11,252 bases of DNA from Candidatus Omnitrophota bacterium (GTDB lineage Bacteria; Omnitrophota; Gorgyraeia; Tantalellales; Tantalellaceae): assembly GCA_030617085.1 (NCBI GenBank), contig JAUWWB010000015.1, positions 1 to 11,252 on the forward strand, given 5' to 3'. A program made the translations under genes and the position numbers. Below are positions 4,789 through 11,252 of this stretch, in pieces. The notes under the pieces are model-generated. The model did not search any database. It saw only the letters and a program-made list of their open reading frames with translations, and was not told the DNA's origin. The stretch's first letter is position 1, and every line of letters starts with the position of its first letter.

Positions 4789-6423
4789 ATGTTCATAGAA
4801 CCGGTCTTCGGGAAAAAATTTTTTGGCAGGGACGATGTGTTGGCGACCCTGCAGAAGAGGGTCATGGCTTTAAAAGGAGGGTACAGGCAGAACCTGGCTC
4901 TCACGGGCCCGATGCTCGCGGGTAAATCCTCCATCCTCAGACATTTCCTGAAGAGCATAACCGATCCCGGGGTCATCCCCGTGTACATCGAAGTGGGCGG
5001 GGAGGATTTCAGCGTCTTCTGCACGAGGTTCATGGCCACGATCCTTTACAGGTACCTGATATCCACGGGGCAGCCGGCGGCGGGCGATTTTGAAGAGCTG
5101 AAGAAGGGATGCCGCCCGATGATCCCCGGGACCGTGCGCTGTATCGATGACGTCTGCGAAACTCTCGCCCGGAAAAAAGAAAATGCCGCTTACGAAAAGC
5201 TTCTTTCCCTCACTTCCGCGTTCAAGGAAGAGACAGGCAAGAGCTGCATAGTCATCCTCGACGAGTTTCATAACCTTTCCAATTTTCGCCTGAAGAAAGC
5301 CTTCCAGACCTTCGGCAAGTTCATAATGGTACAGAAGAACACGATGTACATCGTCTCGAGCTCCCAGAAGACCATGCTGAAAGAAATACTCTCCTCGAAG
5401 CTGTCGCTGCTGTTCGGCAACTTCGAGGTCATCGATGTAAACGGGTTCGATAACCTGACGGCCCGTTCGTTCATTTCCGACAGGGTCACCGGCGCCGCCC
5501 GCTGCGAAAGCATCCAGAGCTATCTCATACAGGTCTCGCAGGGGAGCCCTTTTTACCTTGAGGTCCTGGCTGACCGGTTTTCAGAGATGGTAAGGCAAAA
5601 GGGCGAGGGCTGCGATCTCCGTGAATGTCTCCTGGATACTTTCGCGGAAATCCTGTACGGATCGAGCGGGGTGCTTAACCAGTATTTCACCAACAACGTC
5701 AATTTCTTTCTGGAGAAGAGATCAAGGGAGAAGTTCATTCCGCTTCTTGTCTCTCTTGCGCTGGGCAACAGCACGGTCAAGGCCCTGCACGACGATCTCG
5801 GCAAGGCCGACAAGGACCTGGGGCGCAGGCTGCAAAAGCTTCAGGACATGGATATCGTCTACAACAGCGGAGTATTTTACAAGATCTCCGATAAGCTTTT
5901 CGAGTACTGGCTGAAATACGTATACGGGTTAAAGACCCGGTCGATGATCGACGACATGGGTATGAAGTACCTGGAGTTCAAGCGCCACATGGAGGAGGAC
6001 TACGCCGCTTACTGTGAGTTCGACTCCAGGTCCCTGGAAGAAGTGATATGTGATCTTTTCAGAAGCTTCGGGAACGAAAAGGTACGCGTGGATAAGAACT
6101 GCCGGAAGATGCCGCGATTCGACTCAGTGGAAAACCGCGGGCTCTCCGAAAACGTTTTTGAGGTCACGGGCAGGGTCGGAAAGCAGAAGTGGATATGCCA
6201 CGTCAAGCGGGCCGACATGGCCGGAGAGAATGATATCTGCAGGCTCTGGGACATCAAGGCGGCCCGCGAGAGCGTGAAGGTCGCGAGGAAGATATTCATT
6301 CCTCTCATGGGCATAGACCAGAACGCTTTTCTTCTGGCAAAAGAGCAGAACATATGGGTGTGGGACATCCGGCAGCTTAACGGCGTCCTCCGCCTGTTCG
6401 GGAAGTTCGAGCTGGTATTATGA
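4789..6423 (+). CDS. AAA/archaeal-type (STAND-like) ATPase with C-terminal nuclease-like domain
   Basis: This protein of 544 residues belongs to the archaeal-ATPase group of P-loop proteins, whose cellular roles are mostly unknown. Seen: the N-terminal GKKFFGRDDVL box (8-18), Walker A GPMLAGKSS (40-48), Walker B CIVILDEFHNL (153-163), a sensor-like strand MYIVSSSQ (186-193), and a winged-helix-like region followed by KISDKLFEYWLKYVYG (365-380), like the DUF234-containing ATPases. The tail (about 405-544) has a restriction-nuclease-like layout (FEVTGRVGKQKWICHVKRAD, then LLAKEQNIWVWDIRQLNGVL), but no clean D...ExK catalytic set is visible, so it may bind rather than cut. The ATG at 4789 lies 7 nt after a heptamer array and lacks a Shine-Dalgarno match. 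It overlaps the phosphodiesterase gene by 4 nt, suggesting joint expression. A role is not assigned. Confidence 0.8.
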   Translation: MFIEPVFGKKFFGRDDVLATLQKRVMALKGGYRQNLALTGPMLAGKSSILRHFLKSITDPGVIPVYIEVGGEDFSVFCTRFMATILYRYLISTGQPAAGDFEELKKGCRPMIPGTVRCIDDVCETLARKKENAAYEKLLSLTSAFKEETGKSCIVILDEFHNLSNFRLKKAFQTFGKFIMVQKNTMYIVSSSQKTMLKEILSSKLSLLFGNFEVIDVNGFDNLTARSFISDRVTGAARCESIQSYLIQVSQGSPFYLEVLADRFSEMVRQKGEGCDLRECLLDTFAEILYGSSGVLNQYFTNNVNFFLEKRSREKFIPLLVSLALGNSTVKALHDDLGKADKDLGRRLQKLQDMDIVYNSGVFYKISDKLFEYWLKYVYGLKTRSMIDDMGMKYLEFKRHMEEDYAAYCEFDSRSLEEVICDLFRSFGNEKVRVDKNCRKMPRFDSVENRGLSENVFEVTGRVGKQKWICHVKRADMAGENDICRLWDIKAARESVKVARKIFIPLMGIDQNAFLLAKEQNIWVWDIRQLNGVLRLFGKFELVL

Positions 6424-6905
6424 GAATAGGCGTTATCGCGGACACACATATTCCCATTTTCGCAAAGAGCCTTCCCCGGAAGGTATATGACTATTTCAAG
6501 GACTGCGACCTGATAATCCATGCCGGCGACGTGGTGGAGATGGATGTCATCAAGGAACTCGAAAAGCTGGCGGAAACAAAGGTCGTTACCGGCAACATGG
6601 ACAGCTCCGAGTTACGGGAGCGTTTTCCAGAAAAATGCCCTTTGAAAGTCGCCGGTAAAAAGATCGGTGTCGTCCACGGCAAAGGACCGGGCGTCAAGGT
6701 CCGCCAGACGGTAAGAAAGGCTTTCAGGACAAAACCCGATATCATCATCTTTGGCCATTCGCACGCTCCTTTCAACGAAAAAATAGACGGCATCCTTTTC
6801 TTTAACCCCGGCACCGCGACCAACGACGTGCGCGCCGAAAGCTGCACTTTCGGCATCATCGAGATCGAAGGCGGCGACGTGCGTGCGGAGATCGTAGAGA
6901 TATAG
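6420..6905 (+). CDS. YfcE/MJ0936-family metallophosphodiesterase
   Basis: A calcineurin-like metallophosphoesterase of 161 residues, the usual size of the YfcE/MJ0936 group, which cleave phosphodiesters using two metal ions; the natural substrate is uncertain. Seen: DTHIP (D8, H10), HAGDVVE (D37), VTGNMDS (N59, D61), VVHGKG (H86) and FGHSHAPF (H113, H115), the full set of metal-binding motifs. There is no signal peptide, so it is cytoplasmic. It starts on the stop of the AAA ATPase (ATGA), so the two are probably translationally coupled. The exchanger gene follows after 18 nt. Family assignment is firm; substrate is unknown. Confidence 0.9.
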   Translation: MRIGVIADTHIPIFAKSLPRKVYDYFKDCDLIIHAGDVVEMDVIKELEKLAETKVVTGNMDSSELRERFPEKCPLKVAGKKIGVVHGKGPGVKVRQTVRKAFRTKPDIIIFGHSHAPFNEKIDGILFFNPGTATNDVRAESCTFGIIEIEGGDVRAEIVEI

Positions 6906-6912
6906 ATAATCT

Positions 6913-6916
6913 GGAG
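6913..6916 (+). promoter_or_regulatory. Ribosome binding site of the exchanger gene
   Basis: GGAG lies 7 nt before the ATG at 6924 and supports that start. Confidence 0.5.
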
Positions 6917-6923
6917 CCGCCCC

Positions 6924-7898
6924 ATGGTCTGGCTTGAATTCATAGCATGTTCCTCACTCATGATATTTTTCGCCTACCAGCTCTGCAAGGAGGGGGTGAT
7001 ACTGTCCCGGAGGACTCACCTTGAAGAGGGGCTGATCGGCATGTTCTTCCTTGCCCTTGGCACTTCTTTTCCGGAAATAGCGACGGGTTCCACGGCGGTA
7101 TTTTTTCTGGACAGGATCGGGCTCGGTTACGGCGATATCGTCGGTTCGATAATCGTAAATCTCATGATACTGGTGTGGCTGGACTATTACGAGGGTAAAG
7201 GAAGGATCCTGCTCAAGGTCTCACGCATAAACCGTTTAACCGGGGTCTTTGCGCTGGTTCTTCTTTTTGTGGTCCTGGCTTCCGCGGTTTTGCGGAGCGC
7301 GGGCCTTTCCATACCTTTGTTCAAGGGGATGGGGGTGGAAAGTATCCTGATCGCCTGCATGTACATCGGATGCCTGGAAGTGGTGCGACGGATAAACACA
7401 AGGGAGCGTGCCGAAATATACCGGACGGAGGAATCCTTCCTTAAGATCTGGTCAAAGTTTATCTTTCTACTCCTCATCGTCATGCTGCTGGGCATGTGGC
7501 TCGCGAGGGTCGGGGGAAAGATCGTAGAGGCGACGCATATGTCCCAGACCTTTGTAGGCACGCTTTTCCTCGGCCTGTCAACGTCATTTCCGGAGATGAT
7601 CGTCTCGTTCGCGGCCCTGCGCGCGGGATCCATAGATATGGCGGTCGGGAACATCCTTGGCAGCAACCTGTTTGACGTTTTCATCGTGCCTCTTCTTGAC
7701 GGCCTGTGCGAGGGGCCGATACTCGGCATGTTGACACCAGGCCAGATAATAGCCACGGCGGTAGCCGTTCTGCTTTGCGCTTTCACTGTTCTGGCACTGT
7801 TCTTTAAACGCGATACCACGCGCAGGATCAACTGGGATACGGGTTTGATTTTTGCTGTGGGTTTTGCGGGGTTTGTGCTATTATATTATGTGAGGTGA
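6924..7898 (+). CDS. Na+/Ca2+ exchanger (CaCA) family membrane protein
   Basis: An inner-membrane antiporter-like protein of 324 residues with many hydrophobic segments and the two inverted alpha-repeats of the CaCA family. Repeat 1 reads ALGTSFPEIATG with GSIIVN; repeat 2 reads GLSTSFPEMIVS with GSNLFD. By comparison with the archaeal NCX_Mj structure, the four central ion ligands are kept: Glu51, Asn79, Glu224 and Asp251. The usual GSN of repeat 1 is GSI, outside those ligands. The hydrophilic linker between the halves (about residues 153-175, RRINTRERAEIYRTEE) is short, as in prokaryotic members. It probably exchanges Na+ or H+ for Ca2+ or a related cation. The gene sits 18 nt after the phosphodiesterase and 3 nt before the dGTPase, within the same transcription unit, with no obvious functional link. 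Confidence 0.9.
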   Translation: MVWLEFIACSSLMIFFAYQLCKEGVILSRRTHLEEGLIGMFFLALGTSFPEIATGSTAVFFLDRIGLGYGDIVGSIIVNLMILVWLDYYEGKGRILLKVSRINRLTGVFALVLLFVVLASAVLRSAGLSIPLFKGMGVESILIACMYIGCLEVVRRINTRERAEIYRTEESFLKIWSKFIFLLLIVMLLGMWLARVGGKIVEATHMSQTFVGTLFLGLSTSFPEMIVSFAALRAGSIDMAVGNILGSNLFDVFIVPLLDGLCEGPILGMLTPGQIIATAVAVLLCAFTVLALFFKRDTTRRINWDTGLIFAVGFAGFVLLYYVR

Positions 7899-7901
7899 AC
7901 A

Positions 7902-9065
7902 GTGAACAGTCAGATCCGTACTCGAGAAGAGATCGAAAAGCGGGAATATGAGTGGCTTGCTCCTTACGCGATGAAGAGCGCCGAGACGGGGGGGCGATGC
8001 CATGACGAGGCGGAGCATCCCTACCGGACTGTCTACCAGAGGGACAAGGACAGGATCATCTATTCTACCGCATTCCGCAGGCTCGAATACAAGACCCAGG
8101 TATTTGTCAATCACGAGGGCGATTATTACCGGACCAGGCTCACCCATACGCTTGAGGTCGCACAGATCTCCAGGACGCTCGCCAGGGCGCTGCGCCTTAA
8201 CGAGGACCTCGTCGAGGCGATCGCGCTGGCGCATGACCTCGGCCACACCCCCTTCGGCCACTCCGGCGAGTGGACGCTGGCGGAGCTGATGAAAGATCAC
8301 GGTGGCTTCGATCATAACACGCACGGGCTGCGGATAGTGGATGTCCTGGAAAAAAGGTACCCGGACTTTTGCGGCTTGAACCTGACGCGGGAGGTCCGCA
8401 GGGGAATAATCCGCCATTCGACGCCGTTCGATGAGACGAGAATGGGCCCCGACGATATCCCGGGCCCGCTGCTGCTTGAAATACAGGTCGCCGACATCGC
8501 TGACGAAATCGCGTATGATAACCACGATCTGGATGACGGGCTGAAAAGCGGCCTGCTGGGCGAAAAGGACCTGTCCGGGATACCGATGTGGGATGAAGCC
8601 GTATCCGATGTCAAAACACGTTTTCCGGACATCGACGGGGAGACGCGGAGGTCACAGATAGTGCGCTACCTGATACATCTTCACGTGACCGACGTCATCA
8701 ATAACGCGCTGGACCGGATCAGTGCCCTTAACATAAAAAGCACCTCTGACCCGGAAGGGCGGCGGGAAAGGATAGTGGATTTCAGCGAAGACATGAAGGA
8801 AAAGCGGCTTTTATTCAAAGATGCCCTGACGAACAAGCTGTACAGGCACTACCGGGTTATCCGCATGTCGAATAAGGCCGCCCGCTTTCTAAAGACGCTG
8901 TTCCGGGTCTACTGTGACAGCCCCGAGCAGCTTGCTCCCCGGATCCAGGAGAAGATAGGAGAAAGGGGAAAATACCGGGTCATATGTGATTACATAGCCG
9001 GGATGACCGACCGTTACGCGCTTGACCAGTACAAGAAATTTTTTGAACCTTACGAAAGAGTATAG
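7902..9065 (+). CDS. dgt: dGTPase-like HD-domain dNTP triphosphohydrolase
   Basis: This family hydrolyses dNTPs to deoxynucleosides and triphosphate, controlling nucleotide pools. It has 387 residues, as in the shorter bacterial dGTPase-like group rather than E. coli Dgt (about 505). Seen: RDRIIYSTAFRRLEYKTQV-type region (48-66, with one Lys-Asp difference before it), RLTHTLEVAQISRTLA (79-94, His82), ALAHDLGHTPFGHSGE (108-123, His111-Asp112), and ADIADEIAYDNHDLDDGL (197-214, the last HD Asp). The metal-binding HD set is complete. The start is a GTG at 7902 with GAGG 6 nt upstream, 3 nt after the exchanger stop; GTGAACA is duplicated at 7895-7908, so the start codon lies in a repeat. The nucleotide preference cannot be read from the sequence, and the gene symbol is by family only. 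Confidence 0.92.
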   Translation: MNSQIRTREEIEKREYEWLAPYAMKSAETGGRCHDEAEHPYRTVYQRDKDRIIYSTAFRRLEYKTQVFVNHEGDYYRTRLTHTLEVAQISRTLARALRLNEDLVEAIALAHDLGHTPFGHSGEWTLAELMKDHGGFDHNTHGLRIVDVLEKRYPDFCGLNLTREVRRGIIRHSTPFDETRMGPDDIPGPLLLEIQVADIADEIAYDNHDLDDGLKSGLLGEKDLSGIPMWDEAVSDVKTRFPDIDGETRRSQIVRYLIHLHVTDVINNALDRISALNIKSTSDPEGRRERIVDFSEDMKEKRLLFKDALTNKLYRHYRVIRMSNKAARFLKTLFRVYCDSPEQLAPRIQEKIGERGKYRVICDYIAGMTDRYALDQYKKFFEPYERV

Positions 9066-9067
9066 AT

Positions 9068-10582
9068 ATGGGGAGCGAAGGATCCGTAAAGATGGAACAC
9101 CTGTTCTTGAAATTTAAAGAGAGCCTGAACCTCAGCCGGGAGATCTCGGCCCTCGGTAAATACCTGAAAAATCCCACCTGGCTGGTTTTGCCGGAGGTCA
9201 GCGATGAGTATGAGCAGCCCAAAAAAAGGGAAGTGTCAGAGAGCGTCAAAAAGACGATCGACGGCCACGAACATCTCCGGAAGGAAGGCGCGAAGATACT
9301 CAGGGTGATAAAAAGATCGCGGAAGAGCAAAGCCGCGGAGATGTTCCAGCACGGGGAAAAGATGCACGGCCTGTGCTATCCGCTCATGGCCGAGGGCGAG
9401 ATCTTCGGATATATTGTCCTTTGCGACCTGAAAAAAGCCATGTCTTCCGATGTTCAGAAGATATTTATGGCGTTTACCGACGCCGTGATCCACGAAGTCA
9501 GGAAAGAAGTCGAGCTGGAGGAGATGAACAAGACCATAAGGCCGAGGGCCATAGCTCTTTCCACCGTCCATACGGTCCACAGGCTGATGACCTCCACGCT
9601 TAACCTGAACGAACTCCTTCCGCGGATAGCCCGTCTTTCGCTGCAGGTGATACGGGCAAACCGCTGCTCCATAAAGCTTGTCGATAAAAAAAGGAAGATG
9701 CTGCTGCCCAAGGCGACTATCGATCTCAGGAGGAAAAAGATCAGGCTAAAGAAAGTCCAGATCGGCAAGTACGCCCCGGGCAGGGCGGTGAAGAAAGGGA
9801 CGCCGATCAGGGGAAGGGATTACCTGGCCGTCCCATTGACAGACGAGGACGTGGTCGGGGTCATAACGCTTTACGACAGGCTTGACGGTAAGGAGTTCAC
9901 GCGGTTTGATGAAGAGATAATGAAGACGCTTTCGGAACAGGCGGCCATCGCTATCAGGAACGCCCAGCTTTTCATGGAACAGACCGACCTGACCTTGAGC
10001 AGCATCAAGTGCATCGCGCAGCTTCTGGAGGACCGTCCCTACGTCGCGCACAGGGCGGAAGCGTCGTTCCATAAGCTGATCTACATCATAGGGCGCAAGT
10101 TTAACATGAACGAGACCGAAATAAAGATGCTCCAGTACGCCGTGATGCTGCACGATGCCGGGCAGATAAGCATACCGGAAAAGGTCTTGATGAAGAGGGG
10201 GGAACTGACGGGTCGCGAATTCGACATAGTCAAGACACACCCGATGAAGGGGGCGATGATCCTGAAGAAGTTCAAGCCGCTAAAGCCCATAATACCGATA
10301 ATCCTTTCTCACCACGAGAACTTTGACGGCACGGGATACCCTAAAGGGTTGAAGGGCAAAGAAATACCACTGGCGGCCCGGATACTGGCGGTTGTCTCGG
10401 CCTTTGAGGCGATGATCACGAAAAAACCTTACCGGAAGGCCCTATCGATTCCCGCGGCGATAAAAGAAGTGCGGAAAAACGCGAACACGCAGTTTGACCT
10501 CCGCGTTGTGGAGATCTTTTGCGACGCCGTCCAGAGAAAAGACGTGAGGAAGCTCCTGGAAAAAGAACTGGGGAAGATATGA
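9068..10582 (+). CDS. GAF-GAF-HD-GYP protein with degenerate active-site motifs
   Basis: A cytoplasmic signalling protein of 504 residues without membrane segments. A divergent N-terminal GAF-like domain (about 35-148) is followed by a helical linker (about 143-165), a clear GAF domain (176-303) and an HD-GYP domain (about 305-495). HD-GYP enzymes degrade cyclic di-GMP. Seen: LHDAGQISIPEKVLMKRGELT (361-381), His391, HHENFDGTGYPKGLKG (415-430), IPLAARILAV and KPYRKAL. Departures: HDxGK reads HDAGQ (Lys366 to Gln), the VADVFDAL segment reads VVSAFEAM (Asp to Ser444 and Asp to Glu447), and the early GHSxRV motif is not recognisable. It may be a c-di-GMP binding or partner-binding protein rather than an enzyme. 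A start at 9092 is possible (AAGGAT upstream). It lies 2 nt after dgt and overlaps the small downstream gene by 4 nt. Confidence 0.88.
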   Translation: MGSEGSVKMEHLFLKFKESLNLSREISALGKYLKNPTWLVLPEVSDEYEQPKKREVSESVKKTIDGHEHLRKEGAKILRVIKRSRKSKAAEMFQHGEKMHGLCYPLMAEGEIFGYIVLCDLKKAMSSDVQKIFMAFTDAVIHEVRKEVELEEMNKTIRPRAIALSTVHTVHRLMTSTLNLNELLPRIARLSLQVIRANRCSIKLVDKKRKMLLPKATIDLRRKKIRLKKVQIGKYAPGRAVKKGTPIRGRDYLAVPLTDEDVVGVITLYDRLDGKEFTRFDEEIMKTLSEQAAIAIRNAQLFMEQTDLTLSSIKCIAQLLEDRPYVAHRAEASFHKLIYIIGRKFNMNETEIKMLQYAVMLHDAGQISIPEKVLMKRGELTGREFDIVKTHPMKGAMILKKFKPLKPIIPIILSHHENFDGTGYPKGLKGKEIPLAARILAVVSAFEAMITKKPYRKALSIPAAIKEVRKNANTQFDLRVVEIFCDAVQRKDVRKLLEKELGKI

Positions 10583-10845
10583 AAAGGGACCTGAAAAGAA
10601 TACTGAAAGACAAGCTGACCAGAGAGGTGCTGACCTTTTTCTACCAGAACCAGTCAAGCGTCGACAGCGCCGGGGGCGTGTCGGCCTGGGTGAGCGATGA
10701 TAGGGAAAGGGTCCAGTCCGCCCTGGACAGGATGGTCGAACTCGGCGTCGTGGAAAAAGACAGCATGGGCTCGACGAACGGGTATTGCTACACGCGCGAT
10801 GAACAGATCATGAAGGTAGTCAAAAGCCTGATGCAAGATGTTTGA
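10579..10845 (+). CDS. Small winged-helix-like protein, possible transcription regulator
   Basis: An 88-residue protein with the pattern of a single winged-helix domain: a helix LTREVLTFFYQN (14-25), a second region SAGGVSAWVSDDRERVQSALDRMVELGVVEKDS (30-62) that looks like helix-turn-helix plus the start of the wing, a wing-like strand NGYCYTR (67-73), then a C-terminal helix. Proteins of this pattern usually bind DNA, sometimes as dimers, but the family is not recognised. The ATG at 10579 overlaps the HD-GYP stop (ATGA), so the two are probably coupled and may form a sensor-output pair; a longer in-frame start at 10519 inside the upstream gene is unlikely. It is the last gene of the operon. 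Confidence 0.72.
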   Translation: MKRDLKRILKDKLTREVLTFFYQNQSSVDSAGGVSAWVSDDRERVQSALDRMVELGVVEKDSMGSTNGYCYTRDEQIMKVVKSLMQDV

Positions 10846-10872
10846 TCTCAAGAGTCCGTCTGCCCAACGACA

Positions 10873-10931
10873 ATGAATTACCTCGTCTCGCCTTAAGCAT
10901 ATGAATTACCATGAATTACAACTGAATTACA
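10873..10931 (+). repeat. Scattered 10-bp ATGAATTAC-type repeats
   Basis: ATGAATTACC occurs at 10873 and 10901, ATGAATTACA at 10911 and ACTGAATTAC at 10921; the last three are back-to-back decamers. The period differs from the 7-bp elements elsewhere. The stretch between 10846 and 10961 holds nothing else I can recognise, and the ORFs crossing it look accidental. Confidence 0.6.
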
Positions 10932-10961
10932 GCCATAGTCCATTTCCCACTAACACAATCC

Positions 10962-10989
10962 TTGCTATTTCCCGGCAATATGTTAGAAT
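10962..10989 (+). promoter_or_regulatory. Sigma-70-type promoter of the right-end membrane protein gene
   Basis: TTGCTA (10962-10967) and TAGAAT (10984-10989) are separated by 16 nt, with TG at 10981-10982 giving an extended -10. Transcription would begin near 10996-10999, at or within a few bases of the ATG at 10999, so the mRNA would be leaderless or nearly so. No Shine-Dalgarno sequence is visible before that ATG. Confidence 0.55.
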
Positions 10990-10998
10990 ATACGGCAA

Positions 10999-11252
10999 AT
11001 GGGCGATAATGATTATCAGTATGATCTTTTTGGGGATCAGGTTGTTGAAAAAAAAGGCAGAAAACCGTCCTCGCGGGGCGGGTACAGGAAGCAGAGATTT
11101 TTGCCCCATGTAAAAATACCGGTTGAATACATCGTTTTCGCTGCCATCGGCTTGTTGGTCCTGGTGATCATATCGTATGCCTTTGGGGTTGAGAGGGGGA
11201 AAAGCATCGCGGGAGGGCAGATCGTAGAAGGCCCCGGAGAAAAGCGGCTTGC
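10999..11252 (+). CDS. Single-pass membrane protein, 3'-truncated by the window edge
   Basis: The frame from ATG at 10999 runs open to the end of the window, giving 84 complete codons. Seen: an acidic, aromatic N-terminus (MGDNDYQYDLFGDQ), a basic cytoplasmic stretch rich in Lys and Arg (18-33), one membrane helix (about residues 43-62, VEYIVFAAIGLLVLVIISYA), then GVERGKSIAGGQIVEG. By the positive-inside rule the N-terminus is cytoplasmic and the rest lies in the periplasm. This resembles the N-terminal part of SPOR- or LysM-type envelope proteins, but no such domain is inside the window, so that is a guess. Codon use and the upstream promoter support it over the overlapping frame starting at 10901. 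Confidence 0.72.
   Translation, partial: MGDNDYQYDLFGDQVVEKKGRKPSSRGGYRKQRFLPHVKIPVEYIVFAAIGLLVLVIISYAFGVERGKSIAGGQIVEGPGEKRL

Noticed and set aside
4789..10845. Anti-phage defence island (ATPase, phosphodiesterase, dGTPase, HD-GYP)
   Set aside because: dGTPases and STAND-like ATPases occur in defence systems, but here they sit with an exchanger and signalling genes and have ordinary family features; nothing specific supports defence.
10901..11113. Forward 70-residue ORF starting in the ATGAATTAC repeats
   Set aside because: It overlaps the open membrane-protein frame from 10999, which has a coherent topology and a promoter.

Overview
The window is most simply read as a chromosomal fragment of an uncultivated Gram-negative bacterium. 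All convincing genes lie on the + strand, are closely packed, and often overlap by 4 nt (ATGA). LPS-type heptose genes imply an outer membrane. My best guess for lineage is Omnitrophota (or another PVC-like or deep-branching phylum), based on gene style, the heptamer intergenic repeats and the single-pass membrane protein at the right end. That placement is an impression and was not tested by any search.

Layout. Positions 1-1016 hold the end of gmhA and a stand-alone rfaE2/hldC, both for ADP-heptose synthesis. Positions 1151-3430 hold a thiamin pyrimidine/coupling operon: stand-alone thiD2, then thiE overlapping it by 56 nt in another frame, then a short-form thiC. Positions 3544-4443 hold a PfkB-family sugar kinase. 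Positions 4529-4602 hold tRNA-Gly(CCC) with encoded CCA. Positions 4789-10845 look like one tight operon: AAA ATPase with a degenerate nuclease-like tail, YfcE/MJ0936-type phosphodiesterase, Na+/Ca2+ exchanger family protein, dGTPase-like HD hydrolase, GAF-GAF-HD-GYP protein with damaged active-site motifs, and a small winged-helix-like protein. Positions 10999-11252 hold the start of a single-pass membrane protein behind its own probable, nearly leaderless promoter.

The most unusual content is between the genes. Every intergenic gap over 100 nt to the left of position 4789 is filled by repeats. Three are built from strictly phased 7-bp units (AGTTCGT or AACTGAT types) flanking unrelated cores. 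These units reach into gene boundaries: the identical nonamer AGTTCGTAG supplies the last two serine codons and the stop of both rfaE2 and thiC, heptamers form the ribosome binding site of pfkB and run up to its ATG, and a 12-unit array ends 7 nt before the AAA ATPase start, which has no visible ribosome binding site. A separate 28-bp unit repeated three times, hairpin-forming in two copies, fills the space between pfkB and the tRNA exactly.

I see no CRISPR array, transposase, prophage gene, defence island or recognised riboswitch. Most coding content is housekeeping. The best leads for something undescribed are the heptamer elements and the degenerate HD-GYP plus winged-helix pair.
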